This document shows positions 46,525 through 58,400 of a stretch of 64,000 nucleotides of DNA, one piece after another. A program made the position numbers and the translations under genes. Below the pieces are notes generated by a model that did not search any database, had not been told where the DNA came from, and was given only the letters and a program-made list of their open reading frames with translations. Position 1 is the stretch's first letter. Every line of letters starts with the position of its first letter. This DNA is from Larus michahellis (Eukaryota; Chordata; Aves; Charadriiformes; Laridae), in NCBI RefSeq assembly GCF_964199755.1, contig NC_133913.1, positions 8,410,201-8,474,200 of the forward strand, read 5' to 3'.

Positions 46525-48758
46525 TTAGTCAGAGGAGGGAGAGCCAGGTAGGTCTTGGAGTGCAAACTTCCTCAGCTCTTCACTTATCCAGGGCTCAAAA
46601 TAAGAGACTCTAGTAAACACTTCAGGGAAGATGCAATGTCTGTGTCTGTAAGAAACAATGCCTTGAGCCTTCCCATTGCAGACTAATGGGCCACCAGAAT
46701 CACCCTGTGAGGTAAAAGGAGTGGGAGGGGTCAGACATGTCAGAGCACAGCTCCCCCTGCCCTAGGGAAGAAACTGGCCATCTTGCTTCCCTCCACATGA
46801 AGAACCTTCTTATTGGACTAGCTCTCTTCAGATCCAGCTCTGCAAGCCTTGTAGCTGCCTACTCCTCTAAGCTGATCTGTATCTGAGATTTAAAAACTGC
46901 ATTCACATCCCCAAAAAGAAGAATCTAGTCCTACTTCAGACATGTGGACATATCCAAGCCATCCCAGTGTGTCAGAAGGATATAGTGAAGGATTCGCATG
47001 AGATCTGCAGCCTGGTGGAGGAGTGGCTATGCTGGATAGAATATTCCCAGGCATGTAAAAAGGCACACGATGCTGACAGTTGGGCTCCAGACCTCCTGAA
47101 AGGAACCTCTGCACATCATCCTGAAGAATCTAGTTCATTTTAATCCCCTTCGTCCCCTGCCTGAGAACCAACCTGACTGTCTAGTCCCAACTTCATCCCA
47201 AACTTGGAGCCCAAAACAACACTTACCTCGAAAACTGCTTTTTTGCCATTCTTATCACCAGCACAGATCATAGACTGACGCAGATATCGTCCCGCTTTGA
47301 AATGACCCTCACACACTTCGTCACGCTGCACTCCAGGTCCACCTCCATCAGTGTCTTATCCCCTGTTACCAAAGTGTTGCCCCAGCCAGACACTTTCATT
47401 TACTTCCTGGTTTCACATGCTCATTGTGACTGGATATAAGAGTGGATATAAGAGACTTCCTTAGTTCTCTTGTCCCTTCGCTTCAGCTGCCAAGCAGAGA
47501 GAGCATGGGGTTAGAGCAGGCAAAGGAAGGGAAACAAGTTCATGGGCTTGGGGAAGCAAGCAGGAGGAGATCCCTCAGTCAGCAAGGATGTGTGATGGCA
47601 TACCTTCAGCAGCATGATGTCATTTTTAAAGGGATGACTTGAATAATTGGGGTGGATGACCCAGTGGCCAACATGGAAAGCTTGCTGACTTGGCTTGCCC
47701 TTATTTACATTGTCAGCTCTCAGGATCACAGTGATATTCACGTTTTTGCCAGGAAACACCAACACATTTCAGCTACACTGACCACAACCACATGGGGTCC
47801 CTTACTCCACGCTGGCATAGGGCTGAGGTGTCCCATTCTGAAGAATAAAGGGAAGCAGGGAATGGGAGACACTGGCCTTTCTTCTGCAAAAGTAGCTCCG
47901 AGCCATGGTTGGAACCATGGACCAGGAGACCACTGCCAAGGAGTCCCGTCCCAGGGGCACACAGCCCCTGGCAGACAATTCCTGCAACTCAGAGGGGATG
48001 TATCACCTCACAGAGAGCCCTGCTGTGCCTGAAGAGACACAGAGGACTCTTTCCCCCCAAAGCAGGACTGCGGCTCTTCATGACTGTGTGAGACTGTGAA
48101 AAAATTCCACATACAAGTAAGAATGGGCCTTACGTTTCTTCAGCCGCACAGTGAGCTGATGAGAGCACTGCATCTGGGCGAATTAGGAATCCTCCACATC
48201 AAATGTTATCATCTAACTCATTTCTAATTGATAAATAAGCCATGTAGGGCCAGGAGTGGGGCTTAGCTTCTGACCCGCCAATGATCCTTCCTGGAAGAGA
48301 GATAAGAAGTGTTAATATCACATACACCACTATTTCCCATCAAGTTCGGAGCTACGTGAGGAGAGAGAGTCATCCTCTGATGTCATATGCCAATGATGCC
48401 AATAACTCTCCTTCCTGGGGCTGTCCAAAGCATTTCTTATGCACAATGGAGAGAAAAACAAACACTTCCTGGGGATGACTGACCACACCTGACTCTGGAT
48501 GTCTAAAATGCTGTCAAAGAACACTACATGGCTACCTGTAATGCATCATTGGTTTCAGCCACAGTCTGAGCTGAGCGATATGAGTAGAGTAGAGAGTAGA
48601 GATATGAGAAAAGACAAGGCAGGCACCAGACATATTTCCTATTCAGTGCCCATTTCTGCCCTTGTACGTCCTCCTCTACACCCCGTCTGTCTGTACTCAC
48701 CAACCCCAGCCCATGGGACAAGGAGAAAAGCACTTGCGAGCAGAAGGAGAAGCAGCAT
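46525..48758 (-). pseudogene. Granzyme/chymase-type serine protease pseudogene (5 exons)
   Basis: Five exons in the classical granzyme layout. Exon 1 (48758-48701) encodes a signal peptide MLLLLLLASAFLLVPWAGVG with donor GTGAGT. Exon 2 (48290-48134) has the activation site RIIGGSEAKPHSWPYMAYL and the catalytic-His motif SSAHCAA. Exon 3 (about 47750-47604) has WVIHPNYS and the catalytic Asp in NDIMLLK. Exon 4 (47486-47227) has VSGWGNTL and SMICAGDKNGKKAVFE. Exon 5 (46704-46525) has GDSGGPLVCNGKAQGIVSY with the catalytic Ser. Breaks: a TGA in exon 2 just before CGGFLI, frame change(s) and a stop in exon 4, and no clear AG at the exon 3 acceptor. The residue at the primary-specificity position is Ala rather than Asp, as in chymase-like members. 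The family works in cytotoxic and mast cell granules. Confidence 0.88.
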
Positions 48759-49554
48759 CTTCTACCACTGTTCTGAAGAGCCAAAACAGTTGTTATGGCC
48801 AGGCCAGGCAGGTGACAGGTACAGAATGGCAATCTATATATATGAAGTTTGGAGCTGAAACAGGAAACCTCAGCCTGCTTTCAGCTTGTGTCGTTTGCTG
48901 GTTTTGTTCTTACAAACCCCAACCTGTGGTTTGGTGAGGGGTTCATGTCACAATCACTGTTTTTTGCCACCATCTTCTAAAAAGGTGGGAGAGATCTGGG
49001 CTTGTTCAGAGTACCCAGAGTGCCCAGTACTCAGGCAGTAGTGAGAGAAGTGGGGTATCTCCAGTCAAGTGCATATCTCATTGGAGACCCTTGGTGAGAG
49101 CCTCCTTGACTCCTAGATGTGGTTTGGTTTGGGTTTTTTTCTTTTTCTTTTTTCCCTATCCCCTGATAGGACCAGTGAGAGCTAAATAGGTCCAGGCAGA
49201 GGTCCTGGTTCTTATCAGAAGGGCAGACTGCCATCAGAGGTGCCATTGTGATATCAGAAATCACCTGTCAGAGTAGCCAAGGCCCAGGACCTACTCGAGA
49301 CTGGTAGAGACACAGCTGGAGCTCAGGTGGGGACGAGAGTCAGAGTCACCTCATGAAAGCAGCTCCCGTGAGCAGGGGAGAAGCCCTGACTGAGGCGTCT
49401 CTGAAGTCCTCCCTGGGGGCACTGGCTCCAGTGTTACTAGAGGGATGGGAAACAACCCTCAGTCTCCCTGGCTCTAATTTGGCTGTGAGCTTAGCGAATC
49501 AAACCTCCAGGATGGGGAATGCACTTAAGGCATTGACACTGAGGACGGAGACTG
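48759..49554. other. Intergenic, nothing recognised
   Basis: Upstream flank of the protease pseudogene. A short T-rich tract lies near 49130-49155. Nothing assignable. Confidence 0.45.
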
Positions 49555-49640
49555 GACAGCCTCTCTGGGCAACTGACTCTGATGCTTCGCTGTTCTCATG
49601 GTGAAGAAGGTTTTTTTTACACATAGCCTGAACCTCTTTT
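49555..49640 (-). mobile_element. CR1: CR1 LINE scrap
   Basis: CTCTCTGGGCAACTGACTCT and a following GTGAAGAAGG with a CTGAACCTC block match the CR1 region just before the 3' untranslated part on the minus strand. A second, longer CR1 ends 24 bp further on, at about 49664. Confidence 0.55.
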
Positions 49641-49663
49641 ATTTAATTCTTTATTTATTAATG

Positions 49664-52600
49664 TCATAGAATCATATGGTTCTTCATGGTTGGAAAGGAC
49701 CTTTGAGATCATCGAGTCCAACCATTCACGCACAAAAAAAACCAACCCTAAAATCTCTGTCACTAGAGCATGCCCTGAAGTGCCAAATCTAGACGTTTCT
49801 TAAATACCTCTAGGGATGGTGACTCAGCCACCTCCCTGGGTAGGCTGTTCCAGTGCCTGACCACTCTTTCAGTAAAGTAATTCCTCCTAATATCTAATCT
49901 AAACCTTCCCTGCCACAACTTCAGACCAGTTTCTTCAGAGACCTCTCCTCTGGAAGAAGAGGCCAACACCCACCTCTCTACAACCTCCTTTCAGGTAGTT
50001 GTAGAGGGCAATGAGGTCTCCCCTCAGCCTCCTCTTCTCCAAGCTAAACGTGCCCAGCTCCCTCAGCCTCTCCTCATATGCCCTGGTCTCCAGATCCCTC
50101 ACCAGCCTGGTAGCTCTCCTCTGGACACAATCCAGCACCTCAATGTCCCTCTTGTACAGAGGGGCCCAGAACTGAACACAGCACTCGAGGTGAGGCCTCA
50201 CCAGTGCCGAGTACAGAGGCACCATCACTTCCCTGCTCCTGCTGGCCACGCTATTCCTGATAAAAGCCAGAATGCTATTGGCCTTCTTGGCCACCTGGGC
50301 ACACTGCTGGCTCATGTTAAGCTGGCCGTCCACCAGCACCCCCAGGTCCTTTTCTGCCGGACAGCTTTCCAGCCACTCTTCCCCAAGCCTGTAGCATTAC
50401 TTGGGTTTGTCATGACGGAAATGCAGGACCCGGCACTTGGCCTTATTAAACCTCATACAGTTGGCCTTGGTCCATCGATCCAGCCTGTCCAGCTCTGTAG
50501 AGCCTTCCTACCCTGAAGCAGATCAACACTCCCACCTAGTTTGGTGTCGTCTGCAAAGTTACTGAGGGTGCACTCAATCCCCTCATCCAGATCATTCACA
50601 AAGATATTAAACAAAACTTGCCCCTAAACTGAGCCCTGAGAGACACCAATGGTGACGGGCCGCCAAGAGGATTTCACCCCATTAATCACGACTCTCTGGG
50701 CACGGCCATCCAGCCAGTTTTTACCCCAGCAAAGAGTGCACTTGTCTATGCCATGATTCGCCAGCTTCTCCAGGAGAATGCTGTGGGGGACGCTGTCAAA
50801 GGCCTTACCAAAGTCCAGATAGACAATGTCCACAGCCTTCCCAGCATCCAGAAGGCAGGTCACATGGTCATAGAAAGAGATCAGGTCAGTTAAGCAGGAC
50901 CTCCCTTTCCTAAACCCATGCTGGCTGGCCCTGATCCCTTGGCTGGCCCTGATCCCTTTAAGGTGGTAAACCCTCCTTTTATTCCTAAGTCCCTTCGGAA
51001 GTTCCTTATTCATCCAGACCGGCCATTTTCCCCGCCCTTTAAACTTGCGACACTTGGGGACAGCCTGCTCCTGGGCCTTTAAGATTTCCTTCTTGAAGTG
51101 TGTCCAGCCTTCCTGGACCCCTTTGCCCTTCAGGACTATCACCCAAGGGACTCTTTCAACCAGTGTCCTGAACAAGCCAAAGTGCGCCCTCCAGAAGTCC
51201 AAGGTGGAGGTTTTGCTAACCCCCCTCCTTACATCACTACAAATTGAAAACTTGACCATTTCATGATTGCTAAACCCAAGACGACCTCCGACCACCACAT
51301 CTCCCACAAGTCCTTCCCTGTTTGTGAACAGTAGGTCCAGCGAGGCACCTCCCCTGGTAGGCTCACCTACCAGTTGGGTCAGGAAGTTCTCTTCCATGCA
51401 CTTGAGGAACCTTCTAGCCTGCCTGCTCTCTGCTGTGTTATATTTCCAGCAGATACTCAGCAGGTTGAAGTCCCCAACCAGAACAAGGGCTGGCGATTGC
51501 GAGACTTCAGCCAGCCGCTTACAGAATACTTCATCTGTCTCCTCATCCTGGTTGCGTGGTCTATAGCATACTCCCAGCACAAGATCTCCCTTATTTGCCT
51601 TCCCCTTCATCCTTACCCATAAACACTCGACTTTATCATCACTGGAATCTAGCGCTATACAATCAAAACATTCCCTGATGCACAGAGCCACACCCCCACC
51701 TCTCCTTCCTTGCCTATCCCTTCTGAAGAGCTTATAGCCATTCATCGCAGCATGCCAGTCGTGACAGTCATCCCACCACGTTTCCATGATGGCAACTACA
51801 TCATAGGTGCCCTGCTGCACAACGGCTTCCAGCTCATCCCGTTTGTTGCCCATGCTACGTGCATTTGTGTAGATGCACTTGAGCTGGGCTACCGATTTCA
51901 CCCCCATCCTTGGCCCTTTATCCCTAGGCTCGTTACTAGTGGGCCTGGTTTTATCCCCTTCCCCCTTCGTTTCTAGTTTAAAGCCCTGTCCATGAGCCTT
52001 GCTAACTCCTGGCCTAGTCCCCTTTTCCCCTTTTGGGATAGGCTTTTCCCATTCTTAGCAAGCAGGCCTGGTGTCCTGCAGATCAAACTATGATCACAGA
52101 ACCCAAAGTCCTGCTGGTATCACTAGTTTTGGAGCCAGGTGTCGATCTGTCCAATTTTCTTGTTTACCCATTCGTCAGTCCCCAAAACTGGAAGGGCAGA
52201 GGAGAACACAGTTTATGCTCCCGAACCCTTGACAAGCCGTCCCAACGCCCTGGAAACTTTCTTCATTGCCCTCAGACTTCTAGTGTCCAGCTCCTCACTC
52301 TCTGCCTGTACGATCAAAAGAGGGTAATAATGTGAGGGCTGTATCAGGCCAGGAAGCTTCCTGGCTATATCCTTAACGCGGGCCCCAGGGAGGCAGCAGA
52401 CCTCCCTGTGGGAAGGGTCCGGCCTGCATATGGCACGCTCAGTTCCCCTCAGAATGGAACCCCCTATGAGTATTGCCCTCCTCCTGCTCTTCACAGAAGC
52501 AGTCTTAATGCCTGGAGCTGGCTGCTTTGGCAATTCCCCGGATGGGGCTTTATTGCATACTTAATTACCTCATCGTCTGTCTCCAGAGGCCCGTATCTGT

Positions 52601-52720
52601 TCTGTACGGGCAGATCCCATGGGCTTTCTCCAAGAGCACTGCAGAGTTCATCTGCACCTATGCGGATACCACGAGTAGCAGGTGGATCCCATTCGTCCAG
52701 AGCCAGACTGTGACTGGCTC
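49664..52720 (-). mobile_element. CR1: CR1 LINE with complete 3' end, spans the arm boundary
   Basis: Inverted counterpart of 10700-13283, carrying the same ORF1 esterase remnant (52533-52213) and ORF2 frame (51907-50624) with the same internal RT deletion and tandem 18-bp duplication. Unlike the left copy, it continues beyond the arm edge at about 50138 through [68 protein letters not shown] to a standard CR1 3' tail (complement of CATAGAATCATATGGTTC) at 49664. This copy therefore looks like the original insertion and the left one like a partial duplicate. Confidence 0.92.
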
Positions 52721-55326
52721 ACAATAAGATGTGACTGCCTATCCTGACCATTGCCTGTAATTAACACCTTCAGTTTTGCAGTGAGGTTGACCTCAGCTCT
52801 GTGTATAACTAGAAAAGCTAAAAATATTATTTCTAAATGCCAGTAGTCAACCTGGAACCCGTCCTCCCTGATGTGCGCTGTAGAGAAATGAACATCTGGA
52901 GACAACTGTTTATTTTCCCTAATATTTCTGTCCAAAAAAAGTGGAGTTATGTGGCTGCCATGTGGATGGATCCTGCCTGCCTTTATGCTCTGGCTCAAAG
53001 GAGAGCTTAAGGGTTCTAAGTTGCCTTTGCTTTGTAGTTCTTAGAATTGTAAAGCTGTGTGAGTCAATTATTCCCTCCCTTCGGGTTGGGGATGAATTGC
53101 TTAAGTATGAGCATCTTACGCCATAGGAGCTGGCAGGTAAGGTGCAAGACACACACGTGTCCTACAGGAGTATCACCTGTTGGCTGCAGAGATTACTTAT
53201 TACTAAATTAGAGATTACTAAATTAGAGATTACTAACCAAAATGTTACCAAATGTTTATCTTTAGGTAACTAAAAGCTACCAGCCCCAAAAAGTAGCTGA
53301 GAAGAATCCCAGGCAGCATTAGAGTTGGTGTGCTGCATCCCTTCTTCTGATTGAACTGGAGAGAGGCTGATCAGCCCTTTCCTTCAGCATTGTGGATTCT
53401 CTGGAGAAAAGAGCTTTATGCAAAGAAAGAACAGATAAAGTGTGAAGAAGCAATGAGGCAGAACCAGGAGAGGTTGTCCCAGGGGGTGGAGAGACCAGTG
53501 TATCTGTGGAAGAAACGCTTGGACAATCTAGTGTAAAGGATGTGGCAGGTAGGATCTCAGCTGCAGGGCGGCAGGTGGAACTGGACAGCAAGAAGTTTTG
53601 GGGTGGCGTTTTGGGAGCTGGGTCCTCATATGAACAGTAGTCTCTGTCACAGGTCCCTGACATGACTGGCATGGCATTGCTCTGTAGAAGTCTTTCTCTG
53701 CACGGCTTTAACAGTGTGTCCCAAGTCAGGAGCTCTGGCAGGGCTGCAAAACTGTTCAATATTTAAGGTGAGAACATAGGCATACAACATTCCTTTCACT
53801 TGCAAGAAATAAAAACTCTGCTGATTAAAATCAGCATGCCATTTGAAATAAAGTGCACTCATTTGCCTTAGGATTTGGTATGTATTACAAATATTTGTAA
53901 GAGCAAGATGTAGAGACAAACCCTACAGGCTCTGAAGAAATTACATAGGTGTCTCCTAACCTTCCCTAACGTAGCTGATTCTGAACTAAATTTACTTCAT
54001 CTGGCTGTCTCTGGGATTGTTTCCCACTGGAACCAAAAAAGCATAGATGATAAGATCAGAGGAATTTCGTTTCACAGGTGGTTTCTAAAGTTTCATGAGG
54101 TCACTGCCCTCCTTACAGCAGGTAAAGTTATTTCTTCTTTGAACACGTGATTCTTAATCTCTAAGAAAAAACACCAAAATACTCCAAAAATAGTTGTATA
54201 TCCTCTAGAAGATAAACTCTCTGAAACCGTAAGCAAAATGCAAAGGCAATATGGAGAAGATTAATTTTTTTTTTAATATTTGTTTTTAGATCGTTAAGTT
54301 CCTCAGTCTTTCCTTTCCTCCTTCTTTCCTTCTATTATGGCAATAAAAGGTAAAGCAACCAAGAAAGCAGTGAAAGTAATCATCGGTTTACTGAAAGTGA
54401 GCCTACATCCCCTAAAATTTCTTCCCCAAAGTGTTAAGTAAAGTAATTTTGTTAACATTTTTTTCACTTTGTTCAACAAGATGGAGTTCCACTAACTGTG
54501 ACGAGGATTTAGAAGTCCATCTCTGGTGGACAAATATCTGCACCCCATGAGGACAGGAGTGTATTCTGAGGCATACAGTATATCCTTCAGAAGACAAGTA
54601 CACACAGGATTTTACACACCATCTAAAAATCCAAGGGCACACAAATAGTTGTAGAAGCATATCTCAAAAATAATGTATTTCTATTGTTATCTACTTAGGC
54701 TGTTTCTTTTTATTGTTTTCCTTTGCAGTGTCTTAACAAAAGTAAATCTGGAGAAGAATGAGGGAAAATCATGACCAATAGCCTGAGATTGAGCAGATAA
54801 TCATGGAGATTTGTTTCTCATAATATTAAATGATGATTTGATTAATGATTTTTATGTTCTTAAGCAAAGATCTGCTTTTCTATATAAAAAACATTAGAAA
54901 CATAAATGTTGGATAGTTTATCAATAGGTGGGCTGAGGTAATGGTAGGAGGGCATTCTACTTTACAATAGGGAGAAACAGACCTTTAAGGGAGAATCTCA
55001 GAAGCAGAAGGAGGTCTGGAAAATTCAGAGGCATTACCTCTTTAAAGCGCCTTTTCCTCTCTGCTGACCAAAACTAGAGATTGACTCAAGAGATCACTGG
55101 ATTCAAAGCAACAAACACTTCTAAGGTACACTTCACCTCAGCCTGCTCTGAGTATCCTCAGTTCAGATTATTTCTTCTTAAGAACTACCATTGTTGCAGC
55201 CATACGAACTTCACTGAAAACAACATCACCCTTATTAGCAGCAAAGGTTGACACAACACTGCGACTACCCATGAGCGTGGACCATGCAGAACAGGGCCGA
55301 CAAGGATGGGGATGTGGCTACGTGTA
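52721..55326. other. Intergenic (mirror of 8094-10699), nothing recognised
   Basis: Contains the mirrored 15-bp tandem repeat at about 53186-53234; no gene or repeat family recognised. Confidence 0.5.
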
Positions 55327-56262
55327 TTAACTTTTCCTGAGAAATGATACAAATTCACAGAATGCCGCTTTGATGACTTTGTTTCGCAAGCTGTAGATCA
55401 GAGGGTTCACAGTGGGAGTCACCAGAGCATACATAATGCTCACTGGTTTGTTTTTCTTTTCTAATAGAGCGCTAGTTGGCTGGATATAGGTGTAGATGAT
55501 GCTGGAGTAGAACAAGCCAACAACAGCAAGGTGTGAGGAGCAGGTGGAGAAGGCTTTCCACTTCCCTTCAGAACCCTGGATCTTCAGGATGGTGATAATG
55601 ATAAGGCAATAGGAGAGGATGACCAGCAGGAAGTTTCCCATGCCTAAGATGATGTCTGCCGTGTAAACCATGATTTCACTGAGATAGGTTGAGCTGCAGG
55701 ACAGGGCAAGGACTGGGGGTATCTCACATAAGAAATTTTGGACTAAATTTGGCCCACAAAAGTCCAACTGTGCCACAAGAAGGGTGTTTATGAGGGAATT
55801 GACAGTACCGATTCCCCAGACACCAGCCATTAAAGTGATGCAAGTCCCCTTGCTCATCATGCTTACATAGTGAGGAGGCCGGCAGATGGCCAGGTACCGG
55901 TCATAGGACATGACTGTTAACAGTATAAGCTCTGTTGAGCCTGAGAAAGTGAAGATGTAGAGCTGTGCTACACAACCCTCAAATGAGATGGTGTTCTTGC
56001 CCAGGATCAGGTTCTCCAACATCTTGGGCAGCACTGAGGAGATAATTACCAGGTCAAGGATGGCCAGGTTGGAGATGAAAAAGTACATAGGGTTGTGAAG
56101 CCGTGGGTGGACAATGGTAGCTATAATGACAAATGAGTTGCTGAGGATAGCAGTGAGGTAGACACACAAAGATATTGCAATATAGAGACCTTGGAGGTGA
56201 GGGTTGTCAAAAACACTCTCAAGGATGAATTCAGAGACCTTGGTGAGATTCTGTGGGTGCAT
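55327..56262 (-). CDS. Intact class II olfactory receptor (right arm copy)
   Basis: Single-exon, 311-codon receptor, the same protein residue for residue as the one at 7158-8093. It holds all OR landmarks: an N-glycosylation site at residue 5, HNPMYFFISNLAILD, MSYDRYLAIC, KAFSTCSSHL, PTVNPLIYSLRN. The ATG is at 56262-56260. It points towards the spacer, so the two copies converge on the VWA5A-like gene region. Over 1 kb of flank on each side that I sampled is also the same, so both copies probably share promoter sequence. Function: odorant detection in olfactory neurons; ligand unknown. Confidence 0.93.
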   Translation of the reverse strand: MHPQNLTKVSEFILESVFDNPHLQGLYIAISLCVYLTAILSNSFVIIATIVHPRLHNPMYFFISNLAILDLVIISSVLPKMLENLILGKNTISFEGCVAQLYIFTFSGSTELILLTVMSYDRYLAICRPPHYVSMMSKGTCITLMAGVWGIGTVNSLINTLLVAQLDFCGPNLVQNFLCEIPPVLALSCSSTYLSEIMVYTADIILGMGNFLLVILSYCLIIITILKIQGSEGKWKAFSTCSSHLAVVGLFYSSIIYTYIQPTSALLEKKNKPVSIMYALVTPTVNPLIYSLRNKVIKAAFCEFVSFLRKS

Positions 56263-58089
56263 TTGCCTTGGGGTCCCCTACGTAGGAACAAAAATAAAGA
56301 CATTACTGCATCATGGCCAGAACATATTCAACGCTAACAGGACTTTTGGGGTTTTTCCTTTTTTTTCCCTTTCTCTTCTTTTCTTTTTCTCCTGAAATAG
56401 TATCAGAGACATTTTAAAGCAATCACATTGCATAGTGGATCTTCCCTGACTGTGGTATGGACTTAGACTTCTACACACGAATCCCCAAACTTAGATGCTG
56501 AAACCTAATTTCTTCCAGTGCTGTTTGGGTGCAAAATAAGTCTGCATTGGGCTAAAAGCAACACCTTTCAGAAGTGAACGCAAGGAGAGGAATAGGGAAT
56601 ATTGTGTCGTTGTACCACAGAGTAACAGATAGACAGAAGAGAACAGCGATATTGATTTACTAATTTATAAATAAATACGTAATGTAAATAATTACTTTTT
56701 AAAAAGAATTTCAGTGTTCCCTGAGGAACGGAGAAACTTGTTTAGCAGCTGTGTATCATGCACCCTACATACTTTAACTATGACCGATCAGGGTTATGAA
56801 GGGATCTCAGCTACTGAAGGTACATGCCTATTAATTGCAAGCAGAAAAGGTTAACGTTTCTGACCATCTTTGGTGATTGTCCTCCAGGAATCTGGCTGAT
56901 AATGGAGAGATCAGAGACTGTCTGCATGAGGATTTACTCAGCAGTGTAAGGTTGAAGCTGTCTCTGGGCTTGCATTTCACCAAACTAGAGTGCTGCTAGC
57001 TGCAACTGGCGATCTTCCCAAATATGGTCATTACTAGTAGATTTTACATAGTTCCATCTGGTTCATCCCATTTTGACAATCTAAAATTGTGCCTGGGATT
57101 CCATTCCAAATGACCAAGCAGAGGTTCTCATACTCAGGTACAAGAAACAGAGTTATAATTTCTGCCTTGTAGTGCAATGGTACAAAATTAGCTCTTCAGT
57201 GGAATTCAACTCATCTCCCTGCACTTCCAGGCGACCTGCAAACAGAGTCTGATGGAGATTTCCCCTTTCACTGGTGTCAACTGAGAGAGACTGACTCATC
57301 TATAGCACACTCATCTCTTGATGAAGACACAAGTCTAAGATGGTTTACCCGAATCACCGTGCAGAGGCACCAGCATTTTCTCCCCTGTGTTGATTAAAAC
57401 TTAGCTCAGAATTAGGTGACTAACTTGGGGTTGAATGAATCTCCAGTGATCATATTTTTCATACAATATTAAGGCATTACTGGAATGAAAAGTGTGGACC
57501 AAGTCTCTGCTCATTTCCCATTGAATTGAAGATGGAGATATTGAAGGTGGAGATATGGAGTTCCTGACACTAAAGTATTAATTTAAGACTGTAATAGTTA
57601 GTTCTGTTTACCTATAGCATTGAAAGAGTCAGACAAATATAGAACAAGGAATATAATTCATTGTTGCTTTATTAGACCCAGTGAAGAATGTACGAAAGAG
57701 AAAACAGCAAAGAAAATAGAAAAGGACCCAGCAGCAAAGGATTAATATTCTCACCTTTCATCAGAAGCACAAATAGTCTTCACAAGCCTTTCTGAAATAG
57801 TATCTTAAAATGCACCCCATCTATCAAGGTAATTTCTGCTGGAGGTTTCTCCTCCCTCATGAATGGAGGCTAGAATGAGCTCAAAAGCATGCCCCAAGAG
57901 GAGGAGGCAAGTACTTCTAACTCAGTTCAGCACTGAAGTCATGACCTGCAATAACCAAATGCCCCGTGGAGTGAGACCCAGACAGGTTTGTTACCTAATT
58001 TGCCTCTAGGGGAGAAGTTTCTCTTCATTTTCCCTCCTTGACAACCCTGGTATTAGTAAAGCTGATTTCTACTCAGACTTGCTGGTTAT
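56263..58089. other. Upstream region of OR gene (mirror of 5331-7157)
   Basis: Nothing recognised. Same sequence as the left arm where sampled. Confidence 0.5.
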
Positions 58090-58400
58090 GATTCTTGGGC
58101 TTGAAAACTAACAGTGTACTGGGCTGTATCATGAGGAGGACAGCCAGCAGGCTATGGAGGGAAGTGTTTATTCCCTTTTACCCAGCACTGGTTAGACAGA
58201 ATCTGGAATAGCACATCCAGTATGGGGTCCTCCTGTATAAGAAAGATGTTCATAAGCTTGGGTGAGTCCGGTGGAGATAAGTAAGATGGCCAAGGTGCTG
58301 GAAGAACACACTGTATTTGATGAGACTCAGGGAACTGAGTTTCTTGTTCCTGGAAAACAGAAGGCTTAGTGGGACCTTATGACAGCTTAATAATTCCCAA
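58090..58400 (+). mobile_element. CR1: Old CR1 LINE fragment (mirror of 5020-5330)
   Basis: Plus-strand reading gives the CR1 C-terminal motif LRELSFLFLENRRLSGTL, preceded by a degraded PALVR and YKKDV region. Confidence 0.6.

Noticed and set aside
51267-51976. Open frames on the opposite strand of the CR1 ORF2
   Set aside because: Shadows of the CR1 coding frame.
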